DNA of 64,000 nucleotides from Haloarcula sp. CBA1129 (GCF_008729015.1 NZ_RKSM01000001.1:3224001-3288000); one strand, 5' to 3'; numbered from the stretch's first letter, positions 49,103-58,026 are shown. Notes: generated from the sequence alone by a model not told the origin. Numbers and translations are program-made.

Positions 49103-51385
49103 TCAGTCGTCGCCCATCACGCCTTCCGCGACGGCCATGTCCTCGACCGTGGGGTCGTCCTCGGACGCCCGGAGGACGAACCGCTTGCGGATCAGGTCGG
49201 CGGCGTAGATGGCCGTTCCGAGGATGATGAGCGTGTCACCGGGGAGTCGCGCCCAGAACAGCGTCTGGACGAGCGGCTGGTTGTAGAACGCCACGCTCCG
49301 GGCCGCGGCGTAGCTGCCGGTAAAGGCGGCCTCCAGCTGGAGGAAACCCACGGGCAGCACGGAGACGAACACCATCAGCGCCAGCCCCACGTTCCAGCAC
49401 CAGAACGCCGCCCGGAGCCAAGAGCCGTCCCAGCGACCGGGCTTGATCGCCAGCTGGAGCATGTAGGTGACCATCCCAAGCGCGAGGAAGCCGAACGCGC
49501 CGAACATCGCGGCGTGGGCGTGGCCGACCGTGAGGTAGGTGCCGTGCTCGTAGTAGTTGATGAGCGGGAGGTTGATGAAGAACCCGAGCACGCCGGCCCC
49601 GACGAAGTTCCAGACCCCGCTGGCGATGATGAACATGAACGGGAGCTTGTAGGGGAACCCGCCGGTCTCGGACATCGCTCGGTACTGGCCCAGCGCCTCG
49701 TAGAGGATGAACACCAGCGGGAGCAGCTCAAGCGTCGAGAACACGCTCCCGATAGGGACCCACATGTCGGGCATACCGACCCACCAGTAGTGGTGGGAGA
49801 CACCGATGACACCGGTGGACATCACCAGTAAGGCCTGAAGCATGACCGCTTTCTCGGCACTGCGGCGGCTGAGCAGGTTCATCGACACCAGCGTCAGCCC
49901 GATAATGGCGACGATGAAGAACTCGAAGGCCCCTTCGACCCACATGTGGACGACCCACCAGCGCCAGAACTCCGTGACGGCGATGTTGGTCTCCGGGGTG
50001 AAGAAGAACCCGGCGGTAAACAGCAGGGCGATGGAGCCGCCGGCGTACAGGATCATGTGTGCGAGACCGAACACCGGCTCGCGGTCCAGCAGCGGCTTCA
50101 GTCCCCGAATCGAGAGGACAGCCCACAGGCCGAAACCGACGAGCAGTCCGACCTGCCAGACCTTCCCGACTTCGAGGTACTCTAGCCCTTCGTTGCCGAA
50201 CAGCCACCAGAGGTCACCGAAGTATCCGTGGGAACCGAGCCAGATGCCGCCGAGGCCGCCGACGGTGACGACGACGATGGCTCCAAGCAGCACGTCGATG
50301 TACGTCGACTGGCGGTTCGGCTCGTGGCCGGTCAGCAGCGGCGGGAGGAACAGTCCCGCACCGAGCCACGTCGCGGCGATCCAGAGGATGCCAAGGTCGA
50401 TGTGCCAAGTCTTTGCCATCGCGAACGGGAGAATCTGGAGGATGTGAACGCCGAAGATCTCCTCGATGCCGAAGAACCCGGCCCGTTCGATGTAGAAGTG
50501 CGCGAGCAACCCACCGAGTAACACCTGCGCGAGGAACAGCCCGGCGGCGACCGGGATGAACCGCAGGGCGGCCCGCTGGCTGGGGAAGATGCTCACGTCC
50601 CCCGGTTCCGGAACTGAGAGGTCAGCGGCGGACGGTTCCGGGAGGCTGACAGACTGGTAGAGCCAGATGCCGCCACCGGCGGCAGCGACGAGGAGGACCA
50701 TTGCGATGACGCTCCAAGTCATCGCCGCGCCGGTCGCATCGTTACCGGCGGCCGGCTCGTACGGCCAGTCGTTCGTGTAGGAGTGTTCGCCGCCCGGGCG
50801 GTCGGTATGGGAGAACCACGCCGTCCACATGGCGAAGTCGGCGAACTGCCGGGCGTCGCCTTCGGAGTCGATCATTCCCTCAGGGACGCCCCGCTCGTGG
50901 CTTCCCTCGTGGTACCGCTCGACGTACTCCTGTCGGACCTGCTGATGGGCGTACAGCTCCGCGGCGGAGTACTCGATGTTCCCGCCGTCGTACTCCCCGC
51001 TCAGGTCCTGTTTGACGTCATCGTCGACGGCGGCCTGTTCGGCCGTCGACAGCGAGTCGTACTCGGTCCCGTAGCGCTCCTCGGCGTAGTAGGTCCGCAT
51101 GTGCTGGGTTTTCAGCTCCAGCGAGTCAGCGGTGTAGTCCGCGCCGTAGTACGCGCCGTTACCGAGAATCGACCCGTGGTTCATCAGCCCGTTCTTCTGG
51201 AACGTCTTCTTGCCCTCACGGATGTCTTCGCCCGTGAGAACTGTCTCGCCGTCGGGTCCGACGACCTGCTCCGGAATGGGTGGCGCTTCTTGGTACGCGA
51301 TCCACGCGCCGGCCCCCATGACGATGAGATTGAAGACGAACGCGGCGGCGATTACCTTCGCGATCGTTTTGCGTTTGAGCTTCAT
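49103..51385 (-). CDS. norZ: Quinol-dependent nitric oxide reductase (qNOR)
   Basis: Membrane enzyme reducing two NO to N2O with quinol electrons; 760 residues. The N-terminal extension (one helix and about 200 extracellular residues, including G-L-M-N-H-G-S-I-L-G-N-G and the conserved D-F-A-M-W-T-A-W) is fused to a twelve-helix heme-copper-like core. The core provides heme and non-heme iron ligands in W-H-I-D-L-G, H-M-W-V-E-G-A-F-E-F-F (with the conserved Glu), H-H-Y-W-W-V-G and G-H-A-H-A-A-M-F-G. Haloarchaeal denitrifiers carry this form. The start at 51385 matches the box at 51408-51415. No other denitrification gene is nearby, so it may serve mainly NO detoxification. Confidence 0.93.
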   Translation of the reverse strand: MKLKRKTIAKVIAAAFVFNLIVMGAGAWIAYQEAPPIPEQVVGPDGETVLTGEDIREGKKTFQKNGLMNHGSILGNGAYYGADYTADSLELKTQHMRTYYAEERYGTEYDSLSTAEQAAVDDDVKQDLSGEYDGGNIEYSAAELYAHQQVRQEYVERYHEGSHERGVPEGMIDSEGDARQFADFAMWTAWFSHTDRPGGEHSYTNDWPYEPAAGNDATGAAMTWSVIAMVLLVAAAGGGIWLYQSVSLPEPSAADLSVPEPGDVSIFPSQRAALRFIPVAAGLFLAQVLLGGLLAHFYIERAGFFGIEEIFGVHILQILPFAMAKTWHIDLGILWIAATWLGAGLFLPPLLTGHEPNRQSTYIDVLLGAIVVVTVGGLGGIWLGSHGYFGDLWWLFGNEGLEYLEVGKVWQVGLLVGFGLWAVLSIRGLKPLLDREPVFGLAHMILYAGGSIALLFTAGFFFTPETNIAVTEFWRWWVVHMWVEGAFEFFIVAIIGLTLVSMNLLSRRSAEKAVMLQALLVMSTGVIGVSHHYWWVGMPDMWVPIGSVFSTLELLPLVFILYEALGQYRAMSETGGFPYKLPFMFIIASGVWNFVGAGVLGFFINLPLINYYEHGTYLTVGHAHAAMFGAFGFLALGMVTYMLQLAIKPGRWDGSWLRAAFWCWNVGLALMVFVSVLPVGFLQLEAAFTGSYAAARSVAFYNQPLVQTLFWARLPGDTLIILGTAIYAADLIRKRFVLRASEDDPTVEDMAVAEGVMGDD

Positions 51386-51407
51386 GTGGTTGGAACTCCA
51401 GTACCCC

Positions 51408-51415
51408 AAAATAAG
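51408..51415 (-). promoter_or_regulatory. TATA-like box of the nitric oxide reductase gene
   Basis: Minus-strand cttatttt lies 23 to 30 bases before the ATG at 51385, supporting a leaderless mRNA and the chosen start. Upstream codons in the same open frame show no family similarity. Confidence 0.5.
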
Positions 51416-51560
51416 AAGGGGGTAAGACGTTCTCAGTCGCTGGCGACGGGCGGGAACATGTTCGCCCTGATAGGGACCGGTGCTCTCGTGTCCCCGGATT
51501 CGTAGCAGTGCGTGGCGCGGTATCACAAGGCAGATTACCACCTGTCCCTCCCACTGTGAC

Positions 51561-52133
51561 ATGCGCCGTCGCCACTTCCTCCGGACGCTCGGGCTGTCAG
51601 CACTGGTCGGGAGCGCGGGCTGTACCGGGCAGTCGGACGATACAACACCGGCTTTCGAAGTATCGAGCCCCGCGTTCAGCTCCGGCGACGAGCTTCCGGC
51701 CCGATTCACCTGCGACGGCGACGGCGTTTCGCCGCCGTTTGTCATCGAGCGCGTCCCGGAGCCGACGGCAGCGCTTGCCGTCACAGCCGAGTATGACGGT
51801 GGCGTGTTCAGCCAGCCGGTGTTCTGGACGCTGTGGAACGTCCCGCCAGAGACGGAGCGGATTCCGGCCGGACTCCCTCGCAAGCCGACTCTCGACACGC
51901 TCGGCGGCGCTCGGCAGGGAACACAGCCCCCAAACGAGCCGGGGTATGAACCACCGTGTCCGCCGGCCGGACAGCCCTATGAACACCGGTTTCAGGTGTT
52001 CGCTCTCGGCGAGACACTCTCTATCGATGGTGGGACCGAACAGGAAGAGGCGTCGGAGACCATTGCGAACGCGCTCATCGCAAGCACCCGTGTCACCGTT
52101 GACTATACCCACCCGGTTGGGACCGAAAGCTGA
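51561..52133 (+). CDS. PEBP / YbhB-YbcL (Raf-kinase-inhibitor-like) lipoprotein
   Basis: Exported protein of 190 residues. The N-terminus M-R-R-R-H-F-L-R-T-L is a twin-arginine signal ending in a lipobox-like G-S-A-G-C, so it is probably a Tat lipoprotein. The phosphatidylethanolamine-binding-protein fold follows: S-P-A-F-S-S-G-D, F-T-C-D-G-D-G-V-S-P-P, F-W-T-L-W-N-V-P-P near the ligand pocket, and Y-E-P-P-C-P-P-A-G-Q-P-Y-E-H-R-F-Q-V-F-A-L. The family binds phosphate-bearing or hydrophobic ligands; the specific role is unknown. It diverges from the nitric oxide reductase gene across about 175 bases. Confidence 0.85.
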   Translation: MRRRHFLRTLGLSALVGSAGCTGQSDDTTPAFEVSSPAFSSGDELPARFTCDGDGVSPPFVIERVPEPTAALAVTAEYDGGVFSQPVFWTLWNVPPETERIPAGLPRKPTLDTLGGARQGTQPPNEPGYEPPCPPAGQPYEHRFQVFALGETLSIDGGTEQEEASETIANALIASTRVTVDYTHPVGTES

Positions 52134-52301
52134 CCGATGGTACCCGGACGCGAGCGAATCCAGCACACCGTCTGAACGACTGCTCATTTGCTGCTGTCTG
52201 CTGGTCGGACAACTCTTGAGTGACACAGCTCGTTGTGACTGACCATCTCGTCGCGCGTGGTACGCCGTTACTTATGGCAATGTTTCACAATACCATTAAA
52301 C

Positions 52302-52308
52302 CTATATA
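52302..52308 (+). promoter_or_regulatory. TATA box of the small zinc-finger gene
   Basis: ctatata lies 25 to 31 bases before the ATG at 52333 within a strikingly A/T-rich stretch (about 52284-52330). It indicates an actively transcribed, leaderless small gene. Confidence 0.55.
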
Positions 52309-52332
52309 CTGGTGTGATATACCATAGCATGT

Positions 52333-52512
52333 ATGGCGTCCGCACCGAGTAGTGACGATATGTTCGACGAGTTCCTCTCCCAACGTGGCCACGACGTGGA
52401 CCAGAGTGGTTGGGAAGAGAGCTATAACAAGAAGCAGTGCCCTGATTGTGGCGGCCTTCACGAGGCGACAGCGGCACAGTGCTCGGTGTGTGGCTGGACA
52501 CCGGTACGGTAA
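52333..52512 (+). CDS. Small zinc-finger protein (HVO_0416-like)
   Basis: Protein of 59 residues with an acidic helical N-terminus (D-D-M-F-D-E-F-L-S-Q-R-G-H) and a C-terminal zinc ribbon made by Cys36/Cys39 (C-P-D-C-G-G-L) and Cys50/Cys53 (C-S-V-C-G-W). The architecture and length agree with the small haloarchaeal zinc-finger family typified by HVO_0416, as I remember it. It probably mediates protein or nucleic-acid contacts in regulation. The frame has a good promoter and high-GC third positions. Confidence 0.75.
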   Translation: MASAPSSDDMFDEFLSQRGHDVDQSGWEESYNKKQCPDCGGLHEATAAQCSVCGWTPVR

Positions 52513-52691
52513 GGATACTCCGGTTTTCGATCTTCCGCTCTTATCCGGTAGCAGCGGTACTGACCGGCAGAGCCGACAGCACGCCCGCTGGCGGGATCTG
52601 TCACTACGTCTCCTATCGAGACAGCGCCGGCTCAGACAGTCGTAACTGCATCACGTTGCGCGGAAAGGAAGTGGGGAGTCTGTGTGTGGCC

Positions 52692-52781
52692 AGCCGACGG
52701 TTGGGGGGTGGTGTGTCGGCGGGCCGACCGGTTCGTAGCCGACGATTGGGGGGTCGTGCATCGGCGGATCGACCGGTGTGT
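52692..52781. repeat. Two-copy 45-bp tandem repeat
   Basis: The unit agccgacg(g/a)ttgggggg is repeated with a 45-base period (starting at 52692 and 52737), with about nine mismatches over its length. It lies between the small zinc-finger gene and the 3' end of the PadR gene, in a 274-base spacer with no other feature. Because 45 is a multiple of three, the unit also repeats at protein level in one frame (P-P-x-H-x-P-P), but no gene is supported. Confidence 0.55.
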
Positions 52782-52786
52782 GGTGG

Positions 52787-53284
52787 TTACAGCGCATCGA
52801 GCGACGCATGGAGGAACAGCCCGAGCGCGAGATGTTGGTACGCAGACGTTGCGATCTGCTCTCTCGCAGTTGCATCGTCCGCGATTCCGTACTGTTTCGT
52901 CTGGACGAGTTCGTGCATCTGGAGCGTGCCATCCGCTTCTAACTCGTGCAGCCGGGGGTACACTGTCCCCGGACTCAGCTCGGCACCGAACTGGGCTTCC
53001 AGCTCCTCCATCAGTCCGGTCCCGTGGGTGCCACCATCGGCGACTGCGATCATCGCCAGTAGGATCTCTTCCAGACTCTGTGTGACCAGGCCGTCATCGA
53101 CTGGGGTATCGCCGTCGACGACGTCGTCAATGACCGGATCCAACACCGACTCCGTGATGGCGTCACGACTGGGTGGGTCATGCGATTCCGGGCGCTCTGT
53201 ATCGCCGAGAGGGGTCACTCGCTCATCGGCTGTCTTGCCCTGCATCTTGCCCGTCGTCACGCGACGGAGGTTGTCTCCGGACAT
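52787..53284 (-). CDS. PadR-family transcriptional regulator
   Basis: DNA-binding regulator of 165 residues. An acidic, probably disordered N-terminus of about 70 residues precedes the PadR winged helix (about 72-165). The winged helix has L-E-E-I-L-L-A-M-I-A, G-T-G-L-M-E-E-L-E-A-Q-F-G, L-S-P-G-T-V-Y-P-R-L-H-E-L-E-A-D-G, and the wing ending Y-G-I-A-D. The C-terminal dimerisation helix seems short. The start at 53284 (M-S-G-D-N-L) is used, and a later ATG is possible at 53245. TATA-like elements are at about 53315-53322 and 53330-53341 on the minus strand. It diverges from the HTH gene at 53417; targets unknown. Confidence 0.82.
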   Translation of the reverse strand: MSGDNLRRVTTGKMQGKTADERVTPLGDTERPESHDPPSRDAITESVLDPVIDDVVDGDTPVDDGLVTQSLEEILLAMIAVADGGTHGTGLMEELEAQFGAELSPGTVYPRLHELEADGTLQMHELVQTKQYGIADDATAREQIATSAYQHLALGLFLHASLDAL

Positions 53285-53387
53285 CGTCTCACCTGAACGC
53301 AATCCGCAGTCAGTGCTATAGGGGCTATCATGATATAAACGGGGCAGTGTTTTCTGAACGTGAAATCACCACAGTGCTCGAAAACGC

Positions 53388-53395
53388 TTATATAA
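53388..53395 (+). promoter_or_regulatory. TATA box of the HTH regulator gene at 53417
   Basis: ttatataa, inside gcttatataatatg, lies 22 to 29 bases before a GTG. This fits a leaderless transcript that begins with GTG and makes that codon the likely start. Confidence 0.6.
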
Positions 53396-53416
53396 TATGA
53401 CGCGAATTCTGGTGTA

Positions 53417-53767
53417 GTGGCTGAGGAACAGAGCATCGAGGAGGTTCTCGATACGATCGGCGACCAGCACGCCCGTCGTGTACTCGCCGCAATCAGTCGA
53501 GAACCACAGTCTGCGAAGGAACTCGCGGAGGAGTGTGACCTCTCGCTGCCGACGGTGTATCGACGCATCGAACTGCTCGACGAGTACGACCTTGTCACCG
53601 ACCGAACACTCGTCGCCGAGGACGGGAACCACTACAAGGTGTACGAGTCCAACTTCGAGTCGACGGTCATCTCGCTCGAAGACGAGGAGTACAAAGTACG
53701 CATCTATCGGGAGGAGAACCTCCCGGACCGGTTCAGTCAGCTCTGGGACGAGCTGAACCCGGAATGA
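53417..53767 (+). CDS. ArsR-like winged-helix transcriptional regulator
   Basis: Single-domain regulator of 116 residues starting with GTG. The winged helix (about 5-75) contains L-D-T-I-G-D-Q-H-A-R-R-V-L-A-A-I, the recognition unit A-K-E-L-A-E-E-C-D-L-S-L-P-T-V-Y-R-R-I, and the wing Y-D-L-V-T-D-R-T. A short C-terminal strand-helix follows. There is no metal-binding cysteine pair, so it is not a classical metal sensor. A membrane protein gene follows 28 bases downstream on the same strand, an arrangement common in haloarchaea as I recall, which suggests a one-component membrane-linked switch. Confidence 0.82.
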   Translation: MAEEQSIEEVLDTIGDQHARRVLAAISREPQSAKELAEECDLSLPTVYRRIELLDEYDLVTDRTLVAEDGNHYKVYESNFESTVISLEDEEYKVRIYREENLPDRFSQLWDELNPE

Positions 53768-53795
53768 ATTTGTTGACCAGTGAACGGGTGACCGC

Positions 53796-54095
53796 ATGAC
53801 GACTGGCGTGGCTATCGCACGTGGCGCGCTCGTCCTGATGCGGATGGTAGTGTTCGGACTGACACTCGGTATCACGCTCATTAGCTTTCAGGCCTACCGG
53901 AAGCGTCCGTCAGAACGGCTCCAGTACGCGTTCGTCGGCTTTGCGTTCATCAGTATGGGCGTCGCCATCTCCAGTGTCATCACGCAACTGAGCGCCGGCG
54001 AGACCGGTGCCATCGTTCGCGTGTTCTTCCAGATGGCGGAGACGATCCCGTTCATCATCGGGTTCGCGATGCTGTACGTGTCGCTGTACCGATGA
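53796..54095 (+). CDS. Small three-helix membrane protein paired with the HTH regulator
   Basis: Protein of 99 residues with three hydrophobic helices (about 6-30, 45-65 and 75-97) joined by short polar loops, R-K-R-P-S-E-R between the first two. It resembles the DUF7521-like haloarchaeal proteins encoded next to winged-helix genes (recalled, not verified). The likely role is sensing or sequestering the upstream regulator at the membrane, an inference from gene order only. The start lies 28 bases after the regulator stop, and the next gene begins 81 bases downstream. Confidence 0.65.
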   Translation: MTTGVAIARGALVLMRMVVFGLTLGITLISFQAYRKRPSERLQYAFVGFAFISMGVAISSVITQLSAGETGAIVRVFFQMAETIPFIIGFAMLYVSLYR

Positions 54096-54176
54096 GAAAT
54101 CCGTTCGGGTGCGCCTGTCAGTTGTCGTCCCCGTAAAGCACGTTGTTTATTTGGCCGCGGTCCCACTACATGTTCA

Positions 54177-56018
54177 ATGACTGATTCGACCACCGAGGTT
54201 GTCCGCCTGTTCGGTGGGCCCGGTAGCGGGAAGACGACGGCGCTACTCGACCGCGTCGAGGAACTGCTGGAAGACGACGACGTCGATTTCCGTGACGTAC
54301 TGGTTGTCTCGTACACGCGTGCGGCGGCCGCCGAGATCCGCGAGCGGCTTGCGGACCGACTCGGCCTGTCCCCTCGTGCACTTCGCGGGAACGTCTGTAC
54401 GATGCACGCGAAGGCGTACGAACTGCTGAACCTCTCTCGTGGCGATGTCGTCGGCGAGGACGACAAAGAGGCCTTCTGCGAGGAGTTCGGTATCGATTAC
54501 GAGGACGAGTACGAAGGGTCCCGTCGCCGCTCTGCCCGCTCGACCACTCTCGGGAACAAGATCATCGCGACGAGCCAGTGGCTCCAGCGGACTCGCCGCG
54601 ACGTGGCCGACTGGTACGACGTCCCGTTCAAATGGGACGACGAGGAAGTCCGACTCCCGCCGGAAATCGACGACAACGCCCAGACTGGCAACAAATACAC
54701 GCCGACGTGGCCGACCGACGACGACCGCGTCGACGTGCCAAGCGTCATCCGCGGCTGGCGCACCTACAAGGGCGAGAACGACCTGACGGGCTTCGCGGAT
54801 ATGCTCGAACGGGTCGCCCAACGCTCACTGCTGCCCAACGTCGAGTACCTCATCATCGACGAGTTTCAGGACATCACGACGCTGCAGTACGACGTGTACG
54901 ACGAGTGGAAGCCCCACATGGAGCGGGTGCTCATCGCTGGCGACGACGACCAGGTCGTCTACGCTTGGCAGGGCGCGGACCCGGACCTCCTGCTTGAGGA
55001 AATCGTCACTCAGGACGAGGTCCTGCCAAACTCCTACCGGCTCCCCTCGCGCATCCTGAACGTCGTCAACCGCGAGGTGCGCCACATCGAGAAGCGCCAA
55101 GAGAAAGACCTCAATCCGCGCAAAGAAGGCGGCCGCGTCGAGGCGGTCCAGAACCCCTCGATGTTCGATCTCTCCCGAAACGTCACGCGGACCATCGAGC
55201 AGTCCGACGAGACGGTGATGGTGCTGTTCCGGGCCCGCTACCAGATGTTCCAGTTCATCGACGAGTTCATCGACAACGGGATTCCCTTCTCCTGTCTCAC
55301 CGACCAGCGGATGTGGACCGACCGGCTCACCCAGTACGTCAACGGGCTCGAAGCCGTCGAAGCCGACGAGCCGCTTACGGTGCTCGAAGCCCGTCGCCTC
55401 GCCGACATGCTCGTCGACTCTGCCTTCGGCACGGGCGAACGCGACGACCTCTTCGACGCGCTCGAAGAAATCGACGAGTCCCACGAGGACGAAGACATCG
55501 CCGACATCGAAATCGAACCCGACGTCGTTCAGGAGCACGTTCCGTTCCTGCCGGATGCGGCCTCGGCGGGCGATATGCTCAGGAAAGTGACTAACTTTCA
55601 GGAGCGGACCGTCGATGCCTACTTCACCGGCGACTACACCGGAATGGACGCCGACCGAGTCCGTGTGGGGACCATCCACTCTGCCAAAGGTCGTGAGGCC
55701 GACCATGTGTTCGTCGCGACTGACCTCACGGAGAAGGTCGTCGAGCAGATGGCCGCGACCGTCGACCAGCAGGGCATCGAGGTGCCCGGTATGGAGGAGT
55801 TCACGAAACACACCAGTCCCGTTCCAACGCTAACCGACAACGAACGACGCGTGTTCTACGTCGGGATGTCCCGGGCCCGCGAACGGCTCGTCCTGCTTGA
55901 GAACCTCGTCGACGGTGCGCCGACGCTGCCTATCGACGTGTTGCTGGAGAACGAGCCAAGCGACCGTTCCATCGAGCAACTACTCGACGACGCTAGCGAA
56001 ACCATCGCCGCGGACTGA
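54177..56018 (+). CDS. UvrD/Rep-family superfamily 1 DNA helicase
   Basis: ATP-dependent DNA helicase of 613 residues for repair or replication-fork restart. Motif I G-G-P-G-S-G-K-T-T is near residue 14, motif Ia with S-Y-T-R-A-A-A-A-E-I follows, and motif II is D-E-F-Q-D. Motif III is G-D-D-D-Q-V-V-Y-A-W-Q-G-A, motif IV lies near N-S-Y-R-L-P-S-R-I, motif V is V-G-T-I-H-S-A-K-G-R-E-A-D-H-V, and motif VI is F-Y-V-G-M-S-R-A-R-E. All catalytic elements are therefore intact. It is shorter than E. coli UvrD (about 720 residues), mainly in the 2B region. It has a TATA-like tttatttgg about 27 bases upstream. Confidence 0.93.
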   Translation: MTDSTTEVVRLFGGPGSGKTTALLDRVEELLEDDDVDFRDVLVVSYTRAAAAEIRERLADRLGLSPRALRGNVCTMHAKAYELLNLSRGDVVGEDDKEAFCEEFGIDYEDEYEGSRRRSARSTTLGNKIIATSQWLQRTRRDVADWYDVPFKWDDEEVRLPPEIDDNAQTGNKYTPTWPTDDDRVDVPSVIRGWRTYKGENDLTGFADMLERVAQRSLLPNVEYLIIDEFQDITTLQYDVYDEWKPHMERVLIAGDDDQVVYAWQGADPDLLLEEIVTQDEVLPNSYRLPSRILNVVNREVRHIEKRQEKDLNPRKEGGRVEAVQNPSMFDLSRNVTRTIEQSDETVMVLFRARYQMFQFIDEFIDNGIPFSCLTDQRMWTDRLTQYVNGLEAVEADEPLTVLEARRLADMLVDSAFGTGERDDLFDALEEIDESHEDEDIADIEIEPDVVQEHVPFLPDAASAGDMLRKVTNFQERTVDAYFTGDYTGMDADRVRVGTIHSAKGREADHVFVATDLTEKVVEQMAATVDQQGIEVPGMEEFTKHTSPVPTLTDNERRVFYVGMSRARERLVLLENLVDGAPTLPIDVLLENEPSDRSIEQLLDDASETIAAD

Positions 56019-56102
56019 CGCGGTCTGGCTCCTCACTCGTCGATTGTCTCACCTTCTGGGTAGTCTCTTGCCGCCGACGACCCGGACCGCTGGCGTGACG
56101 AG

Positions 56103-56357
56103 TTAGTCCTCGTCACCACTGTCCGGTGGCTTCCCACCGGGGAGCGCACTGCGCGCCCGCCCCGCGATTGCGCCGGGAATGTCTGTCGGGGAGGGAGCGA
56201 CCCACTCGATGACCAGTAAGGCAGCGGCTAACCCGAGAAAGACCACACCGATCGCTGTCTGGCCGCGAGCGAGGTTGTCGACGCCGAGAAGGGTGACCCG
56301 CGCGGCGAGTACGACCGCAACCATCAGTTCGATTGTCCCGATGAGACCCCGTGCCAT
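56103..56357 (-). CDS. Small two-to-three-helix membrane protein of unknown function
   Basis: Protein of 84 residues with an N-terminal helix (about 5-25), a second helix (about 38-58), and a cytoplasmic or external tail rich in Pro, Gly and Asp. The pattern M-A-R-G-L-I-G-T-I-E-L gives the likely start at 56357. Longer in-frame forms add basic residues unlike a haloarchaeal protein. No family that I can name. It converges on the helicase gene and diverges from the phosphodiesterase gene. Confidence 0.55.
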   Translation of the reverse strand: MARGLIGTIELMVAVVLAARVTLLGVDNLARGQTAIGVVFLGLAAALLVIEWVAPSPTDIPGAIAGRARSALPGGKPPDSGDED

Positions 56358-56467
56358 CGGCCGTCGTAGGCGGTGACTAAACAAAAGCGTCGCGCCTGCG
56401 TGACGACCGCGTCCCCACAAGGTCGAGGTACATACGTTCAAGTCGCTGCCAGTGAAACGTCGCTGGT

Positions 56468-56959
56468 ATGCAAATCGGTATCGTCTCTGACACGCACGAC
56501 AACGCCGCGCAGGTCGACGCCGCAGTTGAGACGTTCGTGGACGCTGGCTGTGAGACAGTCATCCATTGTGGCGACTTCGTGGCTCCGTTCTCGGTGACGC
56601 CGTTCGACGGTGACTGGTCGTTTTACGCCGCCCGCGGCAACAACGACGGCGAGTGGGCGGTCCAGTCCACTGTTGCGGAGTTCGGCACGTACTTCGGCGA
56701 AATGGGCGAGCTGACCATCGATGGGCACACTATCGCGGTGTATCACGGGACCAGCGGGGAGCTCGTCGACGCGCTGGTCGACTGTGGGACCTACGACTAT
56801 GTTTTCCACGGCCACACGCACGAACGCGGGCACGAGGAGCGCGGGGGCACGGAACGAATCAATCCCGGTGGCATCTCGATTCCGCCGGCCCCTGAGCCGT
56901 TCTCGGTCGCGACGCTCTCGACGGCTACTGGCGAAGTCGAATTCCACGAACTGGGGTAA
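56468..56959 (+). CDS. Metallophosphoesterase (YfcE/MJ0936-like phosphodiesterase)
   Basis: Cytosolic binuclear-metal phosphodiesterase of 163 residues. Metal-site motifs are D-T-H-D-N at the N-terminus, H-C-G-D-F, G-N-N-D-G, V-Y-H-G-T and G-H-T-H, the full set expected for this family. The physiological substrate is not known; MJ0936 and YfcE cleave model phosphodiesters. The stop lies two bases from the stop of the convergent GAPDH gene. Confidence 0.9.
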   Translation: MQIGIVSDTHDNAAQVDAAVETFVDAGCETVIHCGDFVAPFSVTPFDGDWSFYAARGNNDGEWAVQSTVAEFGTYFGEMGELTIDGHTIAVYHGTSGELVDALVDCGTYDYVFHGHTHERGHEERGGTERINPGGISIPPAPEPFSVATLSTATGEVEFHELG

Positions 56960-56961
56960 AA

Positions 56962-58026
56962 TTAGTCGTCGGCGTGGCTGTCGACGCGCTGTGGGCTGCC
57001 GTCGTGCTCGACGAGCCCGCGGCCGACGCCGAGGGCTTCGTCGGTCCGGCGAATGCTCTTCTCGGCGCTTGCGGTCCGCTCGGACAGTGCGCGAACGGCG
57101 TCGATGTTCTCCGGCACGACATCGGCTTCCTGATGGATGGCTTGGAACAGGTAGAGGTCCCGCCCCTCGACCGTGATCGATTCGGCCCAGATGCAGTTCT
57201 CCCATACGTCACCGCGGGGGCGACCGGCGTCGCGGGTGTACTCTTTGAGCTTCCCCGCGCCGTCGATGCCGAGTGTCTCCGGGATGAGGAACAGGCGCGA
57301 CTCGTCAGCGAGCAGGGACGTGACTTCCTCCGTTGTTGGCTCGCTCTCCAGCGTGACGTTGACGCTGTGGGTGTGCATCTGCGTCGTCGGGACCTTCATT
57401 CCCATCGTGTCGATGTCGAGGTCGGGAAAAATCGTCTGGACGTCGGGACCGTGATGGGAGGGGATTTCGACGGGGTCAGGGAGTGTGTCGTTGATTGGAC
57501 CACGACCGGTCTGGCCCGGATCGGCACCGCGTCGGACCAGTGTCACGCGCGATTTCTCGACGCCGTATGATTCTTTGAGCGGCGCGAGGAGGCGTGAAAG
57601 CCCGGTTGTATTGCAGGAGACGACGCGGGCCGTGTCCGCCCCAACCGCGTTCTCGTAGTTGGCGCGGGCGTTGAAGCTCACGTCTGCCACATCGGCGTCC
57701 TCTCCACCTTGGAAGATGGCTGGCGTGTCGTGCTCGGCATACAGCGGCGCGTTGGCCGCGCCGACGCCACTTGGCGTGGTGTCGACGATCACGTCGCTCG
57801 TTTCAATGAGGTCATGGACCGTACCGGCCGTCGCGAGATCGGCTTCATCGAACGGTTCGCGGCCGTCCGCGGCATAGAGGTCGTAGCCGCGGTCGTCTGC
57901 GATAGTTGCCTCGAAGTTCGGCGAGCGCTTTGCGACGCCCGCAACTGTCATATCTGGCTGGACACGCACCGCGTCAGCGACGCGTTTCCCGATGGTGCCG
58001 AAGCCGTTGATGCCCACGTGGAGCAT
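56962..58026 (-). CDS. gapB: Type II (archaeal) glyceraldehyde-3-phosphate dehydrogenase
   Basis: Phosphorylating GAPDH of central metabolism, 354 residues, of the archaeal type II class. The dinucleotide-binding [12 protein letters not shown] is at the N-terminus, and the catalytic Cys138 lies in [15 protein letters not shown] and G-P-I-N-D form the phosphate region. In haloarchaea this isozyme is generally thought to work in gluconeogenesis, with the type I enzyme in glycolysis. The N-terminal ATG at 58026 fits the family start exactly. It ends two bases from the convergent phosphodiesterase gene. Starch island and GAPDH are not adjacent, so no operon link is implied. Confidence 0.93.
   Translation of the reverse strand: MLHVGINGFGTIGKRVADAVRVQPDMTVAGVAKRSPNFEATIADDRGYDLYAADGREPFDEADLATAGTVHDLIETSDVIVDTTPSGVGAANAPLYAEHDTPAIFQGGEDADVADVSFNARANYENAVGADTARVVSCNTTGLSRLLAPLKESYGVEKSRVTLVRRGADPGQTGRGPINDTLPDPVEIPSHHGPDVQTIFPDLDIDTMGMKVPTTQMHTHSVNVTLESEPTTEEVTSLLADESRLFLIPETLGIDGAGKLKEYTRDAGRPRGDVWENCIWAESITVEGRDLYLFQAIHQEADVVPENIDAVRALSERTASAEKSIRRTDEALGVGRGLVEHDGSPQRVDSHADD

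Noticed and set aside
52692-52781. Possible CRISPR array
   Set aside because: Only two imperfect 45-base units without spacers, and no cas genes anywhere in the window.
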